Origin: Aliiroseovarius salicola
Lineage (GTDB): Bacteria; Pseudomonadota; Alphaproteobacteria; Rhodobacterales; Rhodobacteraceae
Length of the DNA: 64,000 nucleotides
Direction of reading: 5' to 3'
Assembly: GCF_027891095.1 (NCBI RefSeq)
Contig: NZ_JAQIIO010000004.1
Location: 343,341-407,340 of the forward strand
A program made the position numbers and the translations under genes. Positions 9,392 through 19,342 of this stretch are shown piece by piece. Under the pieces are notes generated by a model, which was not told the DNA's origin, made no database searches, and saw only the letters and a list, made by a program, of their open reading frames with translations. Position 1 is the stretch's first letter. The number at the start of each line of letters is the position of its first letter.

Positions 9392-10147
9392 ATGAAACGC
9401 CTTTCCCTTGCCTTGTGTGCCGCCGCGATGATCGGGGCTGCGATGCCCGCAGCCGCTTTTGACCTCTCAGATATGAGCGAAGATGAACGTCAGGCCTTTC
9501 GGGACGAAGTGCGGGCCTATCTTCTGGACAATCCGGAAGTGATCATGGAAGCGGTGGATATTCTTGAGCAGCGTCAGGCTGAAATGGCTGCGATGGACGA
9601 CGTCGAATTGGTCAAGGCGAACGTCGATGACATCTTCAACGACGGGTATTCCCATGTCATGGGCAACCCGGATGGGGATTACACAATTGTCGAGTTTGTC
9701 GATTATCGTTGTGGCTATTGCCGGAAGTCCTATGAAGAACTGACAGTGCTTCTTGAGAAAGATGAGAATATCCGCCTGATTTTGAAGGAATATCCGATTT
9801 TGGGCGAGGATAGCCTCAACTCTGCCCGTTTCGCGGTTTCCGCCCAACAGCTGTTTGGTGGCGAGGCTTATGGCAAGCTGCACCATGCGCTGATCTCGTT
9901 GCGGGGCGCAGCCAGCATCGAAAACCTGATAGATGCCGCTGACGATCTGGGGCTGGATGGCAAGGCAATTGCCAAAGGCATGACTGATCCTCGGATTGAC
10001 GAGATCCTTGGTGAAAACCACGCGCTCGCGCGCCGGCTTAAAGTCACCGGAACACCAGCCTTTGTGATGGGGGACACCATGGCGCGGGGCTATATGCCGC
10101 TGGCGCAGATGGAACGTTTCGTTGCGGAAGGGCGCTCGACCAACTAA
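9392..10147 (+). CDS. DsbA-family periplasmic thiol-disulfide oxidoreductase
   Basis: The 251-residue precursor has a signal peptide (cut near AAA-F23), a charged helical N-terminal extension (about 25-85), and a DsbA-like thioredoxin domain with the active site CGYC at 107-110 and a cis-proline TGTPAF near the end. The extension resembles that of Com1/ScsC/BcfH-type proteins, in which it drives oligomerisation; that parallel is inference. It would form or shuffle disulfides in the periplasm. The amiC gene follows on the same strand. The ATG follows GAGAG at good spacing. Confidence 0.88.
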   Translation: MKRLSLALCAAAMIGAAMPAAAFDLSDMSEDERQAFRDEVRAYLLDNPEVIMEAVDILEQRQAEMAAMDDVELVKANVDDIFNDGYSHVMGNPDGDYTIVEFVDYRCGYCRKSYEELTVLLEKDENIRLILKEYPILGEDSLNSARFAVSAQQLFGGEAYGKLHHALISLRGAASIENLIDAADDLGLDGKAIAKGMTDPRIDEILGENHALARRLKVTGTPAFVMGDTMARGYMPLAQMERFVAEGRSTN

Positions 10148-10226
10148 AGGCAACGGAGTGGCTGTTCAGTTTGGGGCGGTCTGTTATGTTCGCCTCAAAT
10201 CAACCGAGCAGTTTCGGAGCAGCACG

Positions 10227-11462
10227 ATGCGGATGATCCGCCAATTCCTCGCAACCCTACTATGTGCCGGGTCTGTGATGACCTCTGGCCTGGCAATGGC
10301 ACAGGGCGCAAACGGGTTATCAGCACTTGCGCATTTGAAAGATCCGGGGGTGACGGTCAATGCAGGTTGGCGTGATCTGGATCTTCAGATCTCGATGACC
10401 CGACCGGTGCCATGGAGGATATTCACACTGGATGCCCCCCGCCGTCTGGTGATCGATTTCTCCGAGCTTGACTGGACCGGGCTGGACCGCGAGACGGTGC
10501 TTTATGACAGCACCAAGCTGTCGGATTTAAGGGCAGGTCTGTATCGGCCCGGATGGTCTCGTCTGGTTCTCGATCTTGCTGAACCAATGGCGGTGACATC
10601 CTCCGAGATGAAGACATCGGATGAGGGTGCCGCACTGAAACTGCGTCTCTCACCCGTATCTGACGAGGTTTTCAGCTCCAAGGCGGGGGTGCCGGAAACG
10701 CACTTTAAAGAACCCTCTTCGCTTTTGGATCCGGGGAAACACCGGCAGCGCGGAGAGGGACCATTGCGTGTTGTACTGGATCCCGGGCACGGCGGAATTG
10801 ACCCCGGGGCGGAACGTGATGGGGTGGTTGAGGCAGAGCTCATTCTCACCTTCGCGCGCGAGTTGCGGGATGTTCTCAGGCGTGCCGGTGGTTTTGAGGT
10901 CGTGCTGACACGCGATGACAACAGATTTGTTTCTCTGGAAGAACGCGTGACGATCGCGCGTGAAGCCGGGGCAGATGTGCTGCTGTCTCTCCATGCAGAC
11001 GCGCTGGCACATGGACGAGCCACCGGAGCAACGGTTTATACACTGTCAAAAGAGGCGTCTGATCTGGCATCTGAAAAACTGGCAGAACGTCATGATCGAG
11101 CTGATCTTCTGGCAGGAGTGGACCTGAGCGAACAGGATGACGAGGTTGCGCTGGTCCTGATGGGTTTGGCGCGCACTGAAACAGCGCCGCGATCCGATGC
11201 CTTGGCGGATGCGCTGGTCGAGGGGATCCATTCCGCGACCGGCTCGATCTACAAATCACCTCGCATGCAGGCCGGGTTTTCCGTGTTGAAGGCGCCGGAT
11301 ATCCCATCGGTTCTGATCGAACTTGGTTTCATGTCTTCGCCCAAGGATCTGAAGCGAATGACCTCTCCGAAGTGGCGCGCCCAGGCGGCAGAAGGCATTC
11401 GGGATGCGCTGCAATACTGGGCGCTTGAAGATGCAACTATGGTTGATCGGCTGCGCAAATAA
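10227..11462 (+). CDS. amiC: N-acetylmuramoyl-L-alanine amidase, AmiC-type with AMIN domain
   Basis: Start is placed at the ATG at 10227, which has GGAG seven bases upstream and gives a clear signal peptide (MRMIRQFLATLLCAGS to AMAQ). An upstream in-frame extension overlaps the DsbA gene and is rejected. Residues about 35-135 form an AMIN domain that targets septal peptidoglycan. The Amidase_3 catalytic domain follows with zinc ligands in LDPGHGGIDPG (near 185), an E in the following helix, the LSLHADAL segment and catalytic E in SVLIELGFMSS. It cleaves the amide bond between MurNAc and L-Ala to separate daughter cells. A bidirectional hairpin terminator follows. Confidence 0.93.
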   Translation: MRMIRQFLATLLCAGSVMTSGLAMAQGANGLSALAHLKDPGVTVNAGWRDLDLQISMTRPVPWRIFTLDAPRRLVIDFSELDWTGLDRETVLYDSTKLSDLRAGLYRPGWSRLVLDLAEPMAVTSSEMKTSDEGAALKLRLSPVSDEVFSSKAGVPETHFKEPSSLLDPGKHRQRGEGPLRVVLDPGHGGIDPGAERDGVVEAELILTFARELRDVLRRAGGFEVVLTRDDNRFVSLEERVTIAREAGADVLLSLHADALAHGRATGATVYTLSKEASDLASEKLAERHDRADLLAGVDLSEQDDEVALVLMGLARTETAPRSDALADALVEGIHSATGSIYKSPRMQAGFSVLKAPDIPSVLIELGFMSSPKDLKRMTSPKWRAQAAEGIRDALQYWALEDATMVDRLRK

Positions 11463-11501
11463 GAAGTGTGAATCGAGTTTCGTGTAGTGGGCGCAACAAA
11501 T

Positions 11502-11529
11502 AAAAGACCGCGTATTCGCGCGGTCTTTT
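11502..11529. terminator. bidirectional Rho-independent terminator between amiC and gdhA
   Basis: A perfect 11-bp stem (AAAAGACCGCG at 11502-11512, CGCGGTCTTTT at 11519-11529) with a 6-nt loop has A and T runs at its two ends. It therefore serves both converging genes. Confidence 0.9.
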
Positions 11530-11545
11530 AGGGGGCTCGTTATCT

Positions 11546-12976
11546 TTACAGACCCTTAGCGCGGTAACTTTTTGCAATTCGATCAATGGCAACGAGATAA
11601 GCCGCCATGCGTAGGTCAGGTACATCGTCTCGGGAGTGCCAAACCTCGCGCATCGCCTGATAGGCCGTGCGCATAGTGTCATCGAGACCTGACCGCACCA
11701 GCTCCAACTCATCTGCGCCGCGCAGGTATTTATCTTTGAACTCGGGTGTCATCGACCATGCGTCACCCAAGTGACGATCCAGCCGGTCCAGCTCGTCAAT
11801 CACCAATTGGTGCCGCGCCTCTTCCTGACGGCGCTGCATCCGACCAAAGCGAATGTGGCTGAGGTTCTTGACCCATTCAAAATAGGACACGGTGACACCG
11901 CCTGCATTGGCATACATGTCTGGAATGATGACACATCCTTTAGACCTTAGGATATCATCGGCGCCAGCTGTTACAGGGCCGTTGGCGGCCTCGATGATAA
12001 GAGGCGCCTTGATACGATCTACATTGTCCAGATGAATGACACCTTCCAGTGCGGCGGGGATCAGGATGTCACATTCCCGCTCCAGCCCTTCCGCACCATT
12101 TTCCAGATAGGTGGCATCCGGGAAGCCTTTGACACCATCATTTGCAGCAATCCAGTTGCGCACGGCTTCGACGTCCAGCCCGTGATCATCAAAGATGGCA
12201 CCATCTCGCTCAATGATCGTTGTAATCAGGGCGTGATCTTCTTCTGAGAGGAATTTGGATGCGTGATAGCCCACATTCCCAAGCCCCTGAACAATGATGC
12301 GCTTACCTTTCAAGCTGCCTTCAAGGCCAGCTTTGACAATATCTTCGGGGTGACGGAAAAACTCGCGGAGCGCATATTGCACACCACGCCCCGTGGCCTC
12401 GACACGACCTGAGATACCTCCTGCATGGGGTGGTTTACCGGTCACACAGGCCTTGGCATTGATGTCGGTGGTGTTCATGCGGGCGTATTGGTCGGCAATC
12501 CATGCCATCTCGCGTTCTCCGGTGCCCATATCAGGAGCAGGGACATTTTGCGAAGGGTGGATCAGATCACGTTTGGCGAGCTCATAAGCAAAGCGGCGCG
12601 TGATCAGCTCCATTTCATATTCATCATAATCACGAGGGTCGATGCAAAGACCGCCCTTTGATCCGCCAAATGGTGTTTCGACCAGAGCGCATTTGTAGGT
12701 CATAAGGGCCGCAAGTGCTTCGACCTCATCCTGGTTCACAGCGCTTGCATAACGTATGCCACCTTTTACCGGTTCCATATGTTCTGAATGAACTGAGCGA
12801 TATCCGGTGAATGTCTTGATTTCGCCCCGCAGGCGCACCCCAAAGCGAACTGTATATGTGGCGTTGCAGACGCGGATCTTTTCTTTCAATCCGGGGGGCA
12901 GATCCATGATTTCGACAGCGCGGTCGAACATGATGTCCACGGATTCACGGAATGAAGGTTCTTGGGTACGGTTCAT
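11546..12976 (-). CDS. gdhA: glutamate dehydrogenase (Glu/Leu/Phe/Val dehydrogenase family)
   Basis: The 476-residue cytosolic enzyme reversibly deaminates glutamate to 2-oxoglutarate. The substrate-binding motif is PVKGGIRYA near 70 and the catalytic region ETPFGGSKGGL near 100. PAPDMGTGEREMAWIAD follows near 145, and a dinucleotide-binding VQGLGNVG lies near 236. The C-terminal half includes ILIPAALEGVI and MYANAGGVTVSYFEW. The single-domain length (about 420-480) separates it from the large 180-kDa type. NAD or NADP preference is not certain. It faces amiC tail to tail. It has a long (473-bp) upstream region shared with the divergent pirin gene. Confidence 0.93.
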   Translation of the reverse strand: MNRTQEPSFRESVDIMFDRAVEIMDLPPGLKEKIRVCNATYTVRFGVRLRGEIKTFTGYRSVHSEHMEPVKGGIRYASAVNQDEVEALAALMTYKCALVETPFGGSKGGLCIDPRDYDEYEMELITRRFAYELAKRDLIHPSQNVPAPDMGTGEREMAWIADQYARMNTTDINAKACVTGKPPHAGGISGRVEATGRGVQYALREFFRHPEDIVKAGLEGSLKGKRIIVQGLGNVGYHASKFLSEEDHALITTIIERDGAIFDDHGLDVEAVRNWIAANDGVKGFPDATYLENGAEGLERECDILIPAALEGVIHLDNVDRIKAPLIIEAANGPVTAGADDILRSKGCVIIPDMYANAGGVTVSYFEWVKNLSHIRFGRMQRRQEEARHQLVIDELDRLDRHLGDAWSMTPEFKDKYLRGADELELVRSGLDDTMRTAYQAMREVWHSRDDVPDLRMAAYLVAIDRIAKSYRAKGL

Positions 12977-13449
12977 TGTGGGGCTCCCGATTGCGGGCCG
13001 GTTACGCTACAGACGAATCAGCAACTGCGACACTTTTACACACAGACTAGGCGCGATTGGTTAACAAGACATCCAGAAATTGGTGATTTTAGATGCGAAG
13101 GCATGATCGTTTTGCGACCGGAGAGGCATGTAAAAACCGAATTAAAGTATCGACTTATGGACAACTTTAATCATGAAAGCGCCTGAGCACAGCCCAAAGA
13201 AACGCGTTAATTTATCTGATTTATTCGGCGGGGAAGTATGGATTTAGGGGCTCCAGACCGTGCGCAACTATGTGTTTGAAAGGGAGCGGAGGCTAATTGA
13301 TTTCCGTTTGGCGCTCGAACCCGGAAGTTCATTCGCGTGATCATTCCGGGATTGTGCATTTCTGCAAAGCTCTTGCTCGGCAATGCGGAATTGGATTGAG
13401 CAGATGATCGCTCAACTATGGTACAAGACCCCATTAGCGGAGAAATGCC
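12977..13449. other. long AT-richer divergent intergenic region, gdhA / pirin
   Basis: This 473-bp stretch should hold both divergent promoters. I find no convincing gene, RNA structure or palindromic operator in it. A TTG-initiated 36-codon frame at 13297-13407 follows a good GGAGG but has no protein-like features. Confidence 0.5.
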
Positions 13450-14361
13450 ATGTCCATTCGACCGATCCTTAACCAATCTCTTGCCAACCCGACAATCGAA
13501 GGGGCTGGTGTGCATCTTCATCGTGCCTTCGGTTTCCAAGACCCTGAAGCGTATGACCCCTTTCTCCTGTTCGATGACTTTCGCACAGATGATCCCGCCC
13601 TGTCGGCGAAGGGATTTCCATGGCATCCTCATCGTGGCATTGAAACCATTACATATGTGCTGGCCGGAGAGGTGGAGCACGAAGACAGTCTTGGAAACAA
13701 AGGTCGGTTAGGGGCAGGAGATATCCAGTGGATGACTGCTGGGTCAGGGATCATGCATCAGGAAATGCCCATCTCAAATACGCGAGGCCAAATGCACGGG
13801 TTCCAGCTGTGGGCCAACCTGCCGCGTGATCTGAAAATGACCTCTCCGAATTATCAGGATGTTCCTTCTGTTGAAATTCCGGTTATCGAAGAAGATGACG
13901 GCACGGTGGTTCGTGTGATCACGGGTAATTTTTGGGGCCGTACGGGCCCCGTGGATGGCATTGCGGCAGACCCACTCTATCTCGATATTTATGTGCCCGC
14001 GGGTGTCGTCAAAAGCTTCCCGATTGATACACGGCGTCAAGCGTTCGCCTATGTTTTTGAAGGGGCAGGCGTCTTTAGCGACGCAGCGGCTCCGCAGGGT
14101 GTGCTGCTTGAGAAAGAGGTGATGGGGCAAGAGGTAAATATTCGCGATCTCTCCGGTAATCGGACTGTTGTCAGGTTCGGTGCAGGTGATGAGGTACATG
14201 TGCAGGCGGGACAGGATGGGATCCGGTTTCTGCTCGTGGCAGGTGCCCCGATCCGCGAACCCGTGGCCTGGCACGGGCCGATTGTGATGAACACCCGGGA
14301 AGAGTTGCATCAGGCGATGAAGGACTTGCGCAACGGGACATTCATCCAACCCGCCCACTGA
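13450..14361 (+). CDS. pirin family protein
   Basis: The 303-residue protein has two cupin barrels. The N-terminal one carries the pirin metal site (PWHPHRGIETITYVLAGEVEH, about residues 56-78, giving the His ligands and a following Glu). The C-terminal barrel begins with YLDIYVPAG. Pirins are iron-binding nuclear or cytosolic proteins; bacterial members include quercetinase-like enzymes and redox-linked regulators, and the role here is not known. The ATG follows GGAGAAATGCC. It is monocistronic as far as visible and divergent from gdhA. Identification is firm, function is not. Confidence 0.9.
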   Translation: MSIRPILNQSLANPTIEGAGVHLHRAFGFQDPEAYDPFLLFDDFRTDDPALSAKGFPWHPHRGIETITYVLAGEVEHEDSLGNKGRLGAGDIQWMTAGSGIMHQEMPISNTRGQMHGFQLWANLPRDLKMTSPNYQDVPSVEIPVIEEDDGTVVRVITGNFWGRTGPVDGIAADPLYLDIYVPAGVVKSFPIDTRRQAFAYVFEGAGVFSDAAAPQGVLLEKEVMGQEVNIRDLSGNRTVVRFGAGDEVHVQAGQDGIRFLLVAGAPIREPVAWHGPIVMNTREELHQAMKDLRNGTFIQPAH

Positions 14362-14502
14362 ACCACGACTGAACCACGACCTGGGGCAACATAATCGCCT
14401 TATACCGTGCAAAAATGCGCGGAACCGATTGCCAATACTTGCGCAAATGTTACAAGTGTGCCGAATGTCGGAAATGTTGCCCTAAAGGTCGTGAACTCAC
14501 CA

Positions 14503-14949
14503 ATGCAAAAACTGGACCTCCCTCCGATCTGGTTGCTCGGATTGCTGGCTGTGGCCTATGTGTTGCATAGTGTCGTGCCCGGTCTCGGCTTCGGAGTGAT
14601 CTGGATGCGGGGGCTTGGGGTTCTGCTCGCGGGGGTTGGCCTTGCGATCATGCTGGCTGCGATTTGGGAGTTCATACGAGCGCGCACAAGCATTATTCCA
14701 CGTCAGAAACCGACAACATTTCTGCGTCGCGGCATCTATCGCTATACTCGAAATCCAATCTATCTGGGTGATGTTCTGGTCCTTGCCGGAGCAATTCTCT
14801 GGTTGGATGTTTTGCCTGGGCTAATCCTGATCCCTCTCTTTATCTTGTTGATAAATAACCGATTTATCTTGGGTGAAGAGGCGATGCTGCGAGAGCTTTA
14901 TGGCGAGGATTATGAGGATTGGGCGAAGAAAGTTCGACGCTGGCTTTAA
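14503..14949 (+). CDS. isoprenylcysteine carboxyl methyltransferase-family membrane protein
   Basis: Start at 14503 gives a 148-residue protein (MQKLDLPPIW) with about four membrane segments. The longer frame from 14407 adds 32 residues without family character. The C-terminal half carries the PEMT/ICMT motif RRGIYRYTRNPIYLGD (about 76-91) and the terminal EEAMLRELYGEDYEDWAKKVRRW. Such enzymes use S-adenosylmethionine to methylate lipids or small hydrophobic acceptors; the acceptor is not known for this bacterial branch. It lies between the pirin gene and pntA, and neither neighbour suggests a substrate. Confidence 0.82.
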   Translation: MQKLDLPPIWLLGLLAVAYVLHSVVPGLGFGVIWMRGLGVLLAGVGLAIMLAAIWEFIRARTSIIPRQKPTTFLRRGIYRYTRNPIYLGDVLVLAGAILWLDVLPGLILIPLFILLINNRFILGEEAMLRELYGEDYEDWAKKVRRWL

Positions 14950-15099
14950 GTGGTTTTGAAATAAAATTGTCGCAATGCGGCAAAAAGAGATAGGATATTG
15001 CGCTGCGCCTGACTATGTTTGCCGGGACAGCGATAAGAAACAACGGAACTGAGATGGTTAACTTGATCAGTTCTAAGTCGGGAGAAGAGGAAAAGACAC

Positions 15100-16671
15100 G
15101 TGAAGATTGGTGTTCCCAAGGAAATATTTGAGGGCGAGAACCGGGTCGCGATGACACCCGATAGCGCCAAGCTGCTGCAGAAACTCGGATATGACTGTAT
15201 AATCGAGACCAAGGCCGGTTTGGCGGCTGGATTTTCGGATGCGCTCTATAAAGAAGCAGGTGTTGAGATTGCCAAGACAGCTGCCAGCCTGTGGAAAGAG
15301 GCAGACATCATTGCGAAGGTGCGTCAGCCGAATGACACAGAGCTGAAGCGTCTGAACAAGGACAAGACCTTGATTTCCTTCTTCAATCCCGGTGGGAACG
15401 AAGCAGGAATGGAAAAGGCCAAAGCCTCTGGCGCCAATGTGATTGCGATGGAAATGGTTCCACGTATTTCGCGTGCCCAGAAGATGGACGCCCTGTCGTC
15501 CATGGCCAATATCGCCGGTTATCGCGCTGTGATCGAAGCGGGCAACAACTTTGGCCGTTTCTTCACCGGTCAGGTGACCGCTGCTGGTAAAGTGCCACCT
15601 GCCAAGGTTCTGGTGGTCGGCGCTGGTGTGGCCGGTCTTGCCGCGATCGGTACCTCGGCCTCGCTGGGTGCCATCACCTATGCGTTTGACGTGCGCCCGG
15701 AAGTGGCTGAACAGGTGGAATCGATGGGCGCCGAGTTTGTCTATCTCGATTTCGAGGAAGAACAGCAGGATGGCGCGGCCGCCGGCGGTTATGCTTCGGT
15801 CTCATCTCCTGAGTTCCGCGAAGCGCAGCTGGCCAAGTTCCGCGAACTGGCGCCGGAGGTGGACATCGTCATCACCACCGCGCTTATCCCGAACCGTGAG
15901 GCGCCCAAGCTGTGGCTTGAGGACATGATCAAGGCGATGAAGCCGGGATCGGTTATTGTCGACCTGGCAGCCGAAAAAGGTGGCAACGCCGAAGGCACTG
16001 TGATGGACGAGAAGATCGTGACCGATAATGGCGTGACCATCGTCGGCTATACTGACTTCCCCTCGCGCATGGCCTCACAAGCCTCATCGCTTTATTCCAA
16101 CAACATCCGCCACATGATGTCGGACCTGACGCCCGAGAAAGACGGTCAGGTCAATCATGACATGGAAGATGACGTGATCCGCGGCGCGACCGTGACCTTC
16201 GAAGGCGAGATCACCTTCCCGCCGCCGCCGCCCAAAGTGCAGGCGATTGCCGCCAAGCCGAAAGAGGTGGTGCCGGAACTGACGCTGGAAGAGAAGAAAG
16301 CCCTGGAAGCCGCTGAATTCAAACAGCAAACCAAGAACCAAGTCACTCTGCTTGCCGTTGGGGCTGCGCTCTTGCTTGGTGTTGGTCTGGTGGCGCCCGC
16401 CAGCTTCATGCAGCACTTTATCGTGTTTGTGCTGGCGGTGTTTGTCGGTTTCCAAGTGATCTGGGGAGTGGCGCATTCGCTCCACACGCCACTGATGGCG
16501 GTGACCAACGCAATCTCGTCGATCATCATTCTTGGTGCGCTGATGCAGATCGGAACCAGTTCCGCAATTGTTGTCATTCTGGCGGCTCTGTCGGTCTTCA
16601 TGGCCGGGATCAACATCTTCGGTGGCTTCCTTGTCACCCGGCGCATGCTCGCCATGTTCCAGAAATCGTAA
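15100..16671 (+). CDS. pntA: proton-translocating NAD(P) transhydrogenase subunit alpha
   Basis: The 523-residue protein begins at a GTG preceded by GGGAGAAGAGG. Domain I (about 1-375) binds NAD(H): MKIGVPKEIFEGENRVAMTPDS, the RMDALSSMANIAGYRA-type stretch near 130, and VLVVGAGVAGLAAI near 172. A proline-rich linker (FPPPPPKVQ, near 370) leads to a C-terminal membrane domain with three to four helices. It thus corresponds to a fused alpha1-alpha2 subunit rather than the three-gene layout of some alphaproteobacteria. With PntB it uses proton motive force to reduce NADP+ with NADH in the inner membrane. pntB follows 13 bp downstream. Confidence 0.95.
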   Translation: MKIGVPKEIFEGENRVAMTPDSAKLLQKLGYDCIIETKAGLAAGFSDALYKEAGVEIAKTAASLWKEADIIAKVRQPNDTELKRLNKDKTLISFFNPGGNEAGMEKAKASGANVIAMEMVPRISRAQKMDALSSMANIAGYRAVIEAGNNFGRFFTGQVTAAGKVPPAKVLVVGAGVAGLAAIGTSASLGAITYAFDVRPEVAEQVESMGAEFVYLDFEEEQQDGAAAGGYASVSSPEFREAQLAKFRELAPEVDIVITTALIPNREAPKLWLEDMIKAMKPGSVIVDLAAEKGGNAEGTVMDEKIVTDNGVTIVGYTDFPSRMASQASSLYSNNIRHMMSDLTPEKDGQVNHDMEDDVIRGATVTFEGEITFPPPPPKVQAIAAKPKEVVPELTLEEKKALEAAEFKQQTKNQVTLLAVGAALLLGVGLVAPASFMQHFIVFVLAVFVGFQVIWGVAHSLHTPLMAVTNAISSIIILGALMQIGTSSAIVVILAALSVFMAGINIFGGFLVTRRMLAMFQKS

Positions 16672-16684
16672 GGAGTAGGGATCA

Positions 16685-18118
16685 ATGGAATTCGGTTTCA
16701 CAACCGCCGCTTACGTTGTTGCGGCAGTTCTCTTCATCCTCTCCCTCGGTGGTCTGAGCGGGCAGGAAAGCGCGAAACGCGCGGTATGGTACGGCATTGT
16801 CGGCATGGGTCTGGCGGTGTTTGCAACGCTGATCGGTCCCGGTGCGGGCTTCTGGTGGCTGTCGATCATCCTGATCGCCATTGGTGGTGTGATCGGCACC
16901 GTGGTCGCACAACGCGTGCAGATGACCGAGATGCCGCAGCTTGTGGCTGCGATGCACTCGCTTGTTGGTCTGGCCGCCGTGTTTGTGGGCTTCAATGCGC
17001 ATTTTGAACTCGTCAATGTTCTGGGCATGGATGAAGCGGCGAAGAAAGCGCTGGAAGGTTTTGGCGCGCTGATCGCCAAGAAAGACGTGGTTGAGCAGAA
17101 CATCCTGCGGGTTGAACTGTTCCTCGGTGTCTTCATCGGTGCCGTGACCTTTACCGGCTCGGTGATTGCCTATGGCAAGCTGGCTGGAAAAGTGACCTCG
17201 GCGGCGGAAAAACTGCCCGGCGGTCATGCGCTGAACGCCAGTGCTGCCATTATTTCGCTGGTCTGCCTGATCTGGTACTTCAACTCCGGTGGCATCCTGC
17301 CGCTGATCATCATGACGCTGGCGGCCTTCTTTATCGGCTATCATCTGATCATGGGCATCGGTGGAGCCGACATGCCGGTGGTTGTATCGATGCTGAACAG
17401 CTACTCGGGCTGGGCCGCAGCTGCGATCGGCTTCTCGCTTGGCAATGACCTCTTGATCGTCGTCGGCGCGCTGGTTGGTTCCTCGGGTGCGATCCTGTCC
17501 TACATCATGTGTAAGGCGATGAACCGCTCGTTCATCAGCGTTATTCTTGGTGGCTTCGGTGGCACTGCTGGCCCGCAGATGGAAGTTGAAGGTGAGCAGA
17601 TCGCCATCGACGCCGAAGGCGTGGCTGCCGCACTGGAAGATGCTGACTCGGTCATCATCATTCCGGGTTACGGCATGGCTGTTGCACAGGCTCAGAACGC
17701 TGTGTCGGATCTGGTGCGCAAGCTCAAGATCGCGGGTAAAGAGGTGCGTTTTGCGATCCACCCGGTGGCGGGGCGTCTGCCCGGTCACATGAACGTGCTG
17801 CTGGCGGAAGCCAAGGTTCCTTATGATATTGTGATGGAGATGGATGAGATCAATGATGACTTCCCGTCGACGGATGTGGCCATCGTCATCGGCTCCAACG
17901 ACATCGTGAATCCGGCCGCCCAGGAAGATCCGAACAGCCCGATCGCTGGCATGCCAGTTCTGGAATGCTGGAAAGCCAAACAGGTGTTCGTGTCGAAACG
18001 TGGCCAAGGTACCGGTTATTCCGGCATCGAAAACCCGCTCTTCTACAAAGAGAATACGCGCATGTTCTACGGTGATGCCCGTGACAGCCTCGATAAGCTC
18101 CTGGGCCTGATCGACTGA
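16685..18118 (+). CDS. pntB: proton-translocating NAD(P) transhydrogenase subunit beta
   Basis: The 477-residue protein has about nine N-terminal membrane segments (1-260) followed by the NADP(H)-binding domain [18 protein letters not shown] near 322, [18 protein letters not shown] near 359, and a C-terminal [18 protein letters not shown]. It completes the PntAB transhydrogenase and with it supplies NADPH. The start follows GGAGTAGGG. A strong terminator lies just downstream, so pntAB is a two-gene operon. A 504-codon antisense frame covers the gene but is a codon-bias shadow. Confidence 0.96.
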   Translation: MEFGFTTAAYVVAAVLFILSLGGLSGQESAKRAVWYGIVGMGLAVFATLIGPGAGFWWLSIILIAIGGVIGTVVAQRVQMTEMPQLVAAMHSLVGLAAVFVGFNAHFELVNVLGMDEAAKKALEGFGALIAKKDVVEQNILRVELFLGVFIGAVTFTGSVIAYGKLAGKVTSAAEKLPGGHALNASAAIISLVCLIWYFNSGGILPLIIMTLAAFFIGYHLIMGIGGADMPVVVSMLNSYSGWAAAAIGFSLGNDLLIVVGALVGSSGAILSYIMCKAMNRSFISVILGGFGGTAGPQMEVEGEQIAIDAEGVAAALEDADSVIIIPGYGMAVAQAQNAVSDLVRKLKIAGKEVRFAIHPVAGRLPGHMNVLLAEAKVPYDIVMEMDEINDDFPSTDVAIVIGSNDIVNPAAQEDPNSPIAGMPVLECWKAKQVFVSKRGQGTGYSGIENPLFYKENTRMFYGDARDSLDKLLGLID

Positions 18119-18138
18119 TCTTCTCAAATAATTCAGGG

Positions 18139-18168
18139 AAGGGCGTCCATTTGGGCGCCCTTTTCTTT
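18139..18168 (+). terminator. Rho-independent terminator of pntAB
   Basis: The stem AAGGGCG (18139-18145) pairs with CGCCCTT (18156-18162) and is followed by TTCTTTT. It lies 20 bp after the pntB stop. Confidence 0.88.
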
Positions 18169-18213
18169 TGTACGCGCCTTGCTCGGGGCGGACCATATGG
18201 GTAGTCAGGGCAG

Positions 18214-19143
18214 ATGTCCCAAAGCTACGGTATCCTGATCAAACTCGCCTCCGTGGCCTTCATCTTGTCGATGCAAAGCTTGATCAAGGCGCTGCAAGGT
18301 GAGGTGCCGCCGGGAGAGGTGGTATTTTTCCGGGCGCTTTTGTCGATCCCGTTTCTTCTGATTTGGATTGGGTGGCAGGGGCGGCTTTTTGTTGTGCTGA
18401 AAACCGAAAACCTTCCGGGAAATATTCTGCGTGGCGTCTTGGGAGCTTGTGCCATGGGGCTGACCTTTGCCGCGATCTCATATCTTCCACTGCCCGAGGC
18501 AACCGCGATCTTTTACGTGGCACCGATCCTGACCACGATCTTCGCCGCGATCTTCCTGAGAGAACCAGTAAGGCTGATCCGATTGGCAGCCGTTGGGGTG
18601 GGGCTTTTGGGCGTGCTTGTGATCTTGTGGCCGCGCTTGGGGAGTGTGTTTGAAAGCGGCGCGACCGAAGATACCATCTTGGCCTTCGGTGCGATGCTGG
18701 CCTTGGGCGCCGCCATTTTCATGGCGGTGGCAAAAATCCTCGTGCGTCGTTTGGTGGGGAAGGATCACCCTTCGACGGTGGTGCTTTACGCTGCGATCTG
18801 CGCGAGTGTGGTCACGCTTGTCTCAGCGCCTTTTGGTTGGGTATGGCCGACGGCGGAGCAATGGGTGCTGCTGCTCGGGGCAGGGATGTTTGGTGCGATC
18901 GGTCAGGCGCTTCTGACTACCGCATACAAATACGCAGATGCCTCGACCATTGCGCCCTTCGACTATTCCTCGATGATTTTTGCCATCCTGTTCGGATATG
19001 TGTTTTTTGCCGAATGGCCGACAGTCCAGACGCTCATCGGGGCAGCTATCGTGATCTCCGCAGGGGGTGTGATCCTGTGGCGCGAAACCCGACTTGGGGT
19101 GGAGACGGCAAAAGCGCGGCGGGCCTCTCCTACCGGGAGCTAA
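18214..19143 (+). CDS. DMT-superfamily (EamA) transporter
   Basis: The 309-residue protein has ten predicted membrane helices arranged as two EamA repeats: the first holds PPGEVVFFRALLSIPFL and LPLPEATAIFYVAPILTTIFAAIFLREP, the second YADASTIAPFDYSSMIFAILFGYVFFAEWPT. Members export or import small metabolites across the inner membrane; the substrate is unknown. It lies between the pntAB terminator and ftsW and has its own upstream region of about 50 bp. Ribosome site is weak (CAGGGCAG). Confidence 0.86.
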   Translation: MSQSYGILIKLASVAFILSMQSLIKALQGEVPPGEVVFFRALLSIPFLLIWIGWQGRLFVVLKTENLPGNILRGVLGACAMGLTFAAISYLPLPEATAIFYVAPILTTIFAAIFLREPVRLIRLAAVGVGLLGVLVILWPRLGSVFESGATEDTILAFGAMLALGAAIFMAVAKILVRRLVGKDHPSTVVLYAAICASVVTLVSAPFGWVWPTAEQWVLLLGAGMFGAIGQALLTTAYKYADASTIAPFDYSSMIFAILFGYVFFAEWPTVQTLIGAAIVISAGGVILWRETRLGVETAKARRASPTGS

Positions 19144-19202
19144 CTGTAGTGCCTAGCTGTGCAATTCCCTGCTGTGTCACCGATAAAGTGCTGGCTGGAA
19201 AG

Positions 19203-19226
19203 GGAAATATGGGCTATCGTATTTCC
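19203..19226. repeat. inverted repeat upstream of ftsW
   Basis: GGAAATA (19203-19209) and TATTTCC (19220-19226) form perfect 7-bp arms around a 10-nt spacer. It lies in the 199-bp gap before ftsW and could be an operator or leader hairpin; no T-run follows, so it is not a terminator. Confidence 0.5.
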
Positions 19227-19342
19227 AATACCCCGCAATTAGACGGGGTTCTCCGGTTGGGGCGCAGATCCCAAAAAATACAAAAAAACCGGGGAAAACA
19301 AATGAGAATGAGCGGTACTTAAAGCAGTGACAGGCGGCAAAC

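Noticed and set aside
13297..13407. TTG-started 36-codon frame after a GGAGG
   Set aside because: Good ribosome-site match but Cys/His/Arg-rich random-looking product and no terminator or neighbour support.
16682..18196. 504-codon minus-strand open frame opposite pntB
   Set aside because: It mirrors the pntB reading frame, is His/Gln/Arg-rich, and has no domain; it is a product of strong codon bias.
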